Shown one piece after another: positions 5,995 to 7,419 of a stretch of 7,419 nucleotides of DNA. The notes beneath the pieces are model-generated. The model was not told where the DNA came from. It ran no database searches and saw nothing but the letters and a program-made list of their open reading frames with translations. Origin of the DNA: an uncultured bacterium (GTDB taxonomy: Bacteria > Actinomycetota > Aquicultoria > SKW223); assembly GCA_938042205.1 (NCBI GenBank), contig CALIRS010000035.1:1-7419 (forward strand), in the 5' to 3' direction. Position numbers and translations under genes: made by a program. Each line of letters begins with the position of its first letter. The first letter of the stretch is position 1.

Positions 5995-7081
5995 GAAGAG
6001 CAGCATTGGAGTTTTTATTACAAGTCATGGATTTGGGCATGCCACACGGACTTGTGCGGTACTAAATGAAATTTATAGAGAGCAACCCTCCGATTTAGTT
6101 ATTTTTTCAACCATCCCCCACTGGTTCTTCTCCCAGAATCTAAATTGTGCAAACTTTGAATTAGTTAGCATTAAAACGGATATTGGACTGGTACAGAAGA
6201 ACCCGTTTTCTCATGACTTAGATCAGACATTTCTTGAACTTCAGGATTTTCTTTCGTTCAATGATTCCAATTTCAATAAAGCCCTTGAGTTATCCAAGGA
6301 CAAGAAATTCGAGCTGATACTCTGTGACATATCCCCTTTAGGGTTAGAGGTAGCTTCCAGATTGGGCATACCTTCAGTTTTACTTGAAAACTTTACTTGG
6401 GATTGGATTTATGCGGAGTATCTAAAAATTCATTCAGGATGGGCTGATATTATAGCAAGAATTAGAGAAGTCTCTGAAAAAGCTAGTCTTCACATTCAAG
6501 CAAAACCTTTTTGTTCTGGGAAAAAAGATTCACTTAAAGTTCCTCCAATCTCAAGGAGCTTAGTAAAAGACCCGCTTTCAATAAAAAAAAGCTTAGAGTG
6601 TGATCCGAATTCAAGAATAATCCTCCTAACGACAGGTGGAATCACCACCCAACTTGACTTAACTCACAAATTAAAAAGTCATCCTGAGTATACTTTTATC
6701 GTATCTGGTGATTTTAAAGAAATCTCTAGAGATCAAAATGTGCTTTCACTTCCTATGAATTCTCACGTGCATTATCCTGATATAGTAAATGCATCATCTC
6801 TGGTTGTGGGGAAAGTGGGATATGGGACGCTCTCGGAATGCTATGCAACCAGTACCCCACTCCTTGGTTGCTATCGGGATAATTTTAAAGAGTCAGATGT
6901 ATTACGAAATTTTGCCATAAACAACCTAACGCATAGCGAGATATCTATTGACGATTTTCAAAGTATGAAATGGACTAACAAAATTCTGAAAGTTTTACAG
7001 GAAGCAAAAATTGGGAATAGGAAAATTCACTCAAATGGGGCAAATCTTGCTGCAACTTATATTAGAAGTTTCATTAACTAA
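5975..7081 (+). CDS. Stand-alone arabinokinase N-terminal-like GT-B glycosyltransferase-fold protein
   Basis: It is 368 residues if started at the TTG at 5975. The sequence closely resembles the N-terminal half of plant L-arabinokinase (ARA1), a GT-B-like region that in plants is fused to a GHMP sugar kinase. Key matches are SHGFGHATR at 17-25 (nucleotide-loop-like start), CDISPLG at 117-123, LENFTWDWIYAEY at 137-149 (the most characteristic block), and PDIVNASSLVVGKVGYGTLS at 268-287. The last is a donor-binding-like motif as in MurG/UGT proteins. The kinase half is absent, and the frame ends normally after the GT-like part. No signal peptide is seen, so it acts in the cytoplasm, probably in glycosyl transfer or sugar-nucleotide handling; the substrate is unknown. 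An in-frame TAG at 5963-5965 means no ATG is available: TTG 5975 or TTG 5987 must serve, overlapping the peptidase gene and pointing to translational coupling. Confidence 0.88.
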   Translation: MVSNLGKKSSIGVFITSHGFGHATRTCAVLNEIYREQPSDLVIFSTIPHWFFSQNLNCANFELVSIKTDIGLVQKNPFSHDLDQTFLELQDFLSFNDSNFNKALELSKDKKFELILCDISPLGLEVASRLGIPSVLLENFTWDWIYAEYLKIHSGWADIIARIREVSEKASLHIQAKPFCSGKKDSLKVPPISRSLVKDPLSIKKSLECDPNSRIILLTTGGITTQLDLTHKLKSHPEYTFIVSGDFKEISRDQNVLSLPMNSHVHYPDIVNASSLVVGKVGYGTLSECYATSTPLLGCYRDNFKESDVLRNFAINNLTHSEISIDDFQSMKWTNKILKVLQEAKIGNRKIHSNGANLAATYIRSFIN

Positions 7082-7144
7082 GATTTGATTCTGTTCAAAA
7101 AAACTGTTCGTAAAAAAGTACGAGTTGTGTGCAAATAATTTGTT

Positions 7145-7419
7145 ATGAAATCATGCGTGACAATTTCTCTGGTTCCATCACTTAAGGGAGGACCGTGGAT
7201 CCTTTGGGATAAATTAGAAAAAAGCCTTCAAACTGCATCTCAAATTGGATTTGATGGAGTTGAACTTTTTACGCAAGGTGCATCAGTTGAATCTGAAAAA
7301 CCACTAGATGAATTGCTAAGTCAATACAACCTCACACTGGGTGCTGTAGGTACCGGTGCAGGGAAGGTGATTCATGGATTATCTCTTACTGACAAAGATG
7401 CAAATGTCAGGAGTGATGC
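7145..7419 (+). CDS. Sugar phosphate isomerase/epimerase-like TIM-barrel protein, 5' part only
   Basis: The frame is open from the ATG at 7145 to the window edge (91 full codons), so the gene is cut by the window, not broken. The start MKSCVTISLV gives the first barrel strand. ASQIGFDGVELF at residues 31-42 is the hallmark of the AP-endonuclease-2/xylose-isomerase-like TIM-barrel family (helix 1, then a strand ending in a metal-binding Glu, E40). GLSLTDKDANVRS at 78-90 is the usual conserved turn before the next helix. Members are sugar isomerases, epimerases or inosose-type dehydratases; the subfamily cannot be fixed from a quarter to a third of the protein. It starts 63 bases after the arabinokinase-like gene on the same strand, with no clear terminator or promoter between. 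No Shine-Dalgarno sequence is seen. Confidence 0.85.
   Translation, partial: MKSCVTISLVPSLKGGPWILWDKLEKSLQTASQIGFDGVELFTQGASVESEKPLDELLSQYNLTLGAVGTGAGKVIHGLSLTDKDANVRSD

Noticed and set aside
7104..7127. Hairpin TCGTA...TACGA after the arabinokinase-like gene as a terminator
   Set aside because: The stem is only 5 bp and no T-run follows on the plus strand.

Overview
The window is AT-rich chromosomal DNA from a Gram-negative-type bacterium. Two lipoprotein signal peptides, an exported M23 peptidase and a SecD-like lipoprotein domain point to a diderm envelope. Shine-Dalgarno sequences are nearly absent: only yifB has a clear one, and one gene must start at TTG. Together with the gene content, this is reminiscent of marine Verrucomicrobiota (Opitutae/Puniceicoccales-like). 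That placement is inference from style and needs a marker gene or database search. I see no rRNA, tRNA, CRISPR array, insertion sequence or phage module.

Layout. The strands run in three blocks. (1) 131-1518, plus strand: a proline-rich lipoprotein with a C-terminal His/Cys cluster, then a small cytoplasmic-looking protein built from two copies of one domain. (2) 1515-4404, minus strand, read right to left: an isochorismatase-like (ISOC1/2, YcaC type) hydrolase, yifB/comM, a small coiled-coil plus helix-turn-helix protein, an intrinsic terminator, and a short unknown ORF beyond it. (3) 4478 to the right edge, plus strand: a lipoprotein with a SecD-P1-like region, an M23 metallopeptidase, a stand-alone homologue of the N-terminal half of plant L-arabinokinase (GT-B fold), and the start of a TIM-barrel sugar isomerase/epimerase that runs off the window.

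How the genes may work together. The hydrolase and yifB are 5 bases apart and share a transcript. yifB's ribosome binding site lies in the last codons of the hydrolase. The helix-turn-helix gene follows 60 bases later with its own near-perfect 24-bp palindrome just upstream of its start, which suggests autoregulation. In the right-hand block the lipoprotein and peptidase overlap by 4 bases and the peptidase and arabinokinase-like gene overlap by about 20. This makes a tightly coupled unit that joins envelope functions to a probable sugar-nucleotide or glycosyl-transfer protein. A 73-bp spacer at 4405-4477 separates the two divergent transcription units and must hold both promoters.

The most unusual items are the stand-alone arabinokinase-N-like gene in an envelope operon, the palindrome next to the helix-turn-helix gene, the His/Cys cluster on a lipoprotein, and the duplicated-domain protein. 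I found no clear evidence of a wholly new defence or mobile system.
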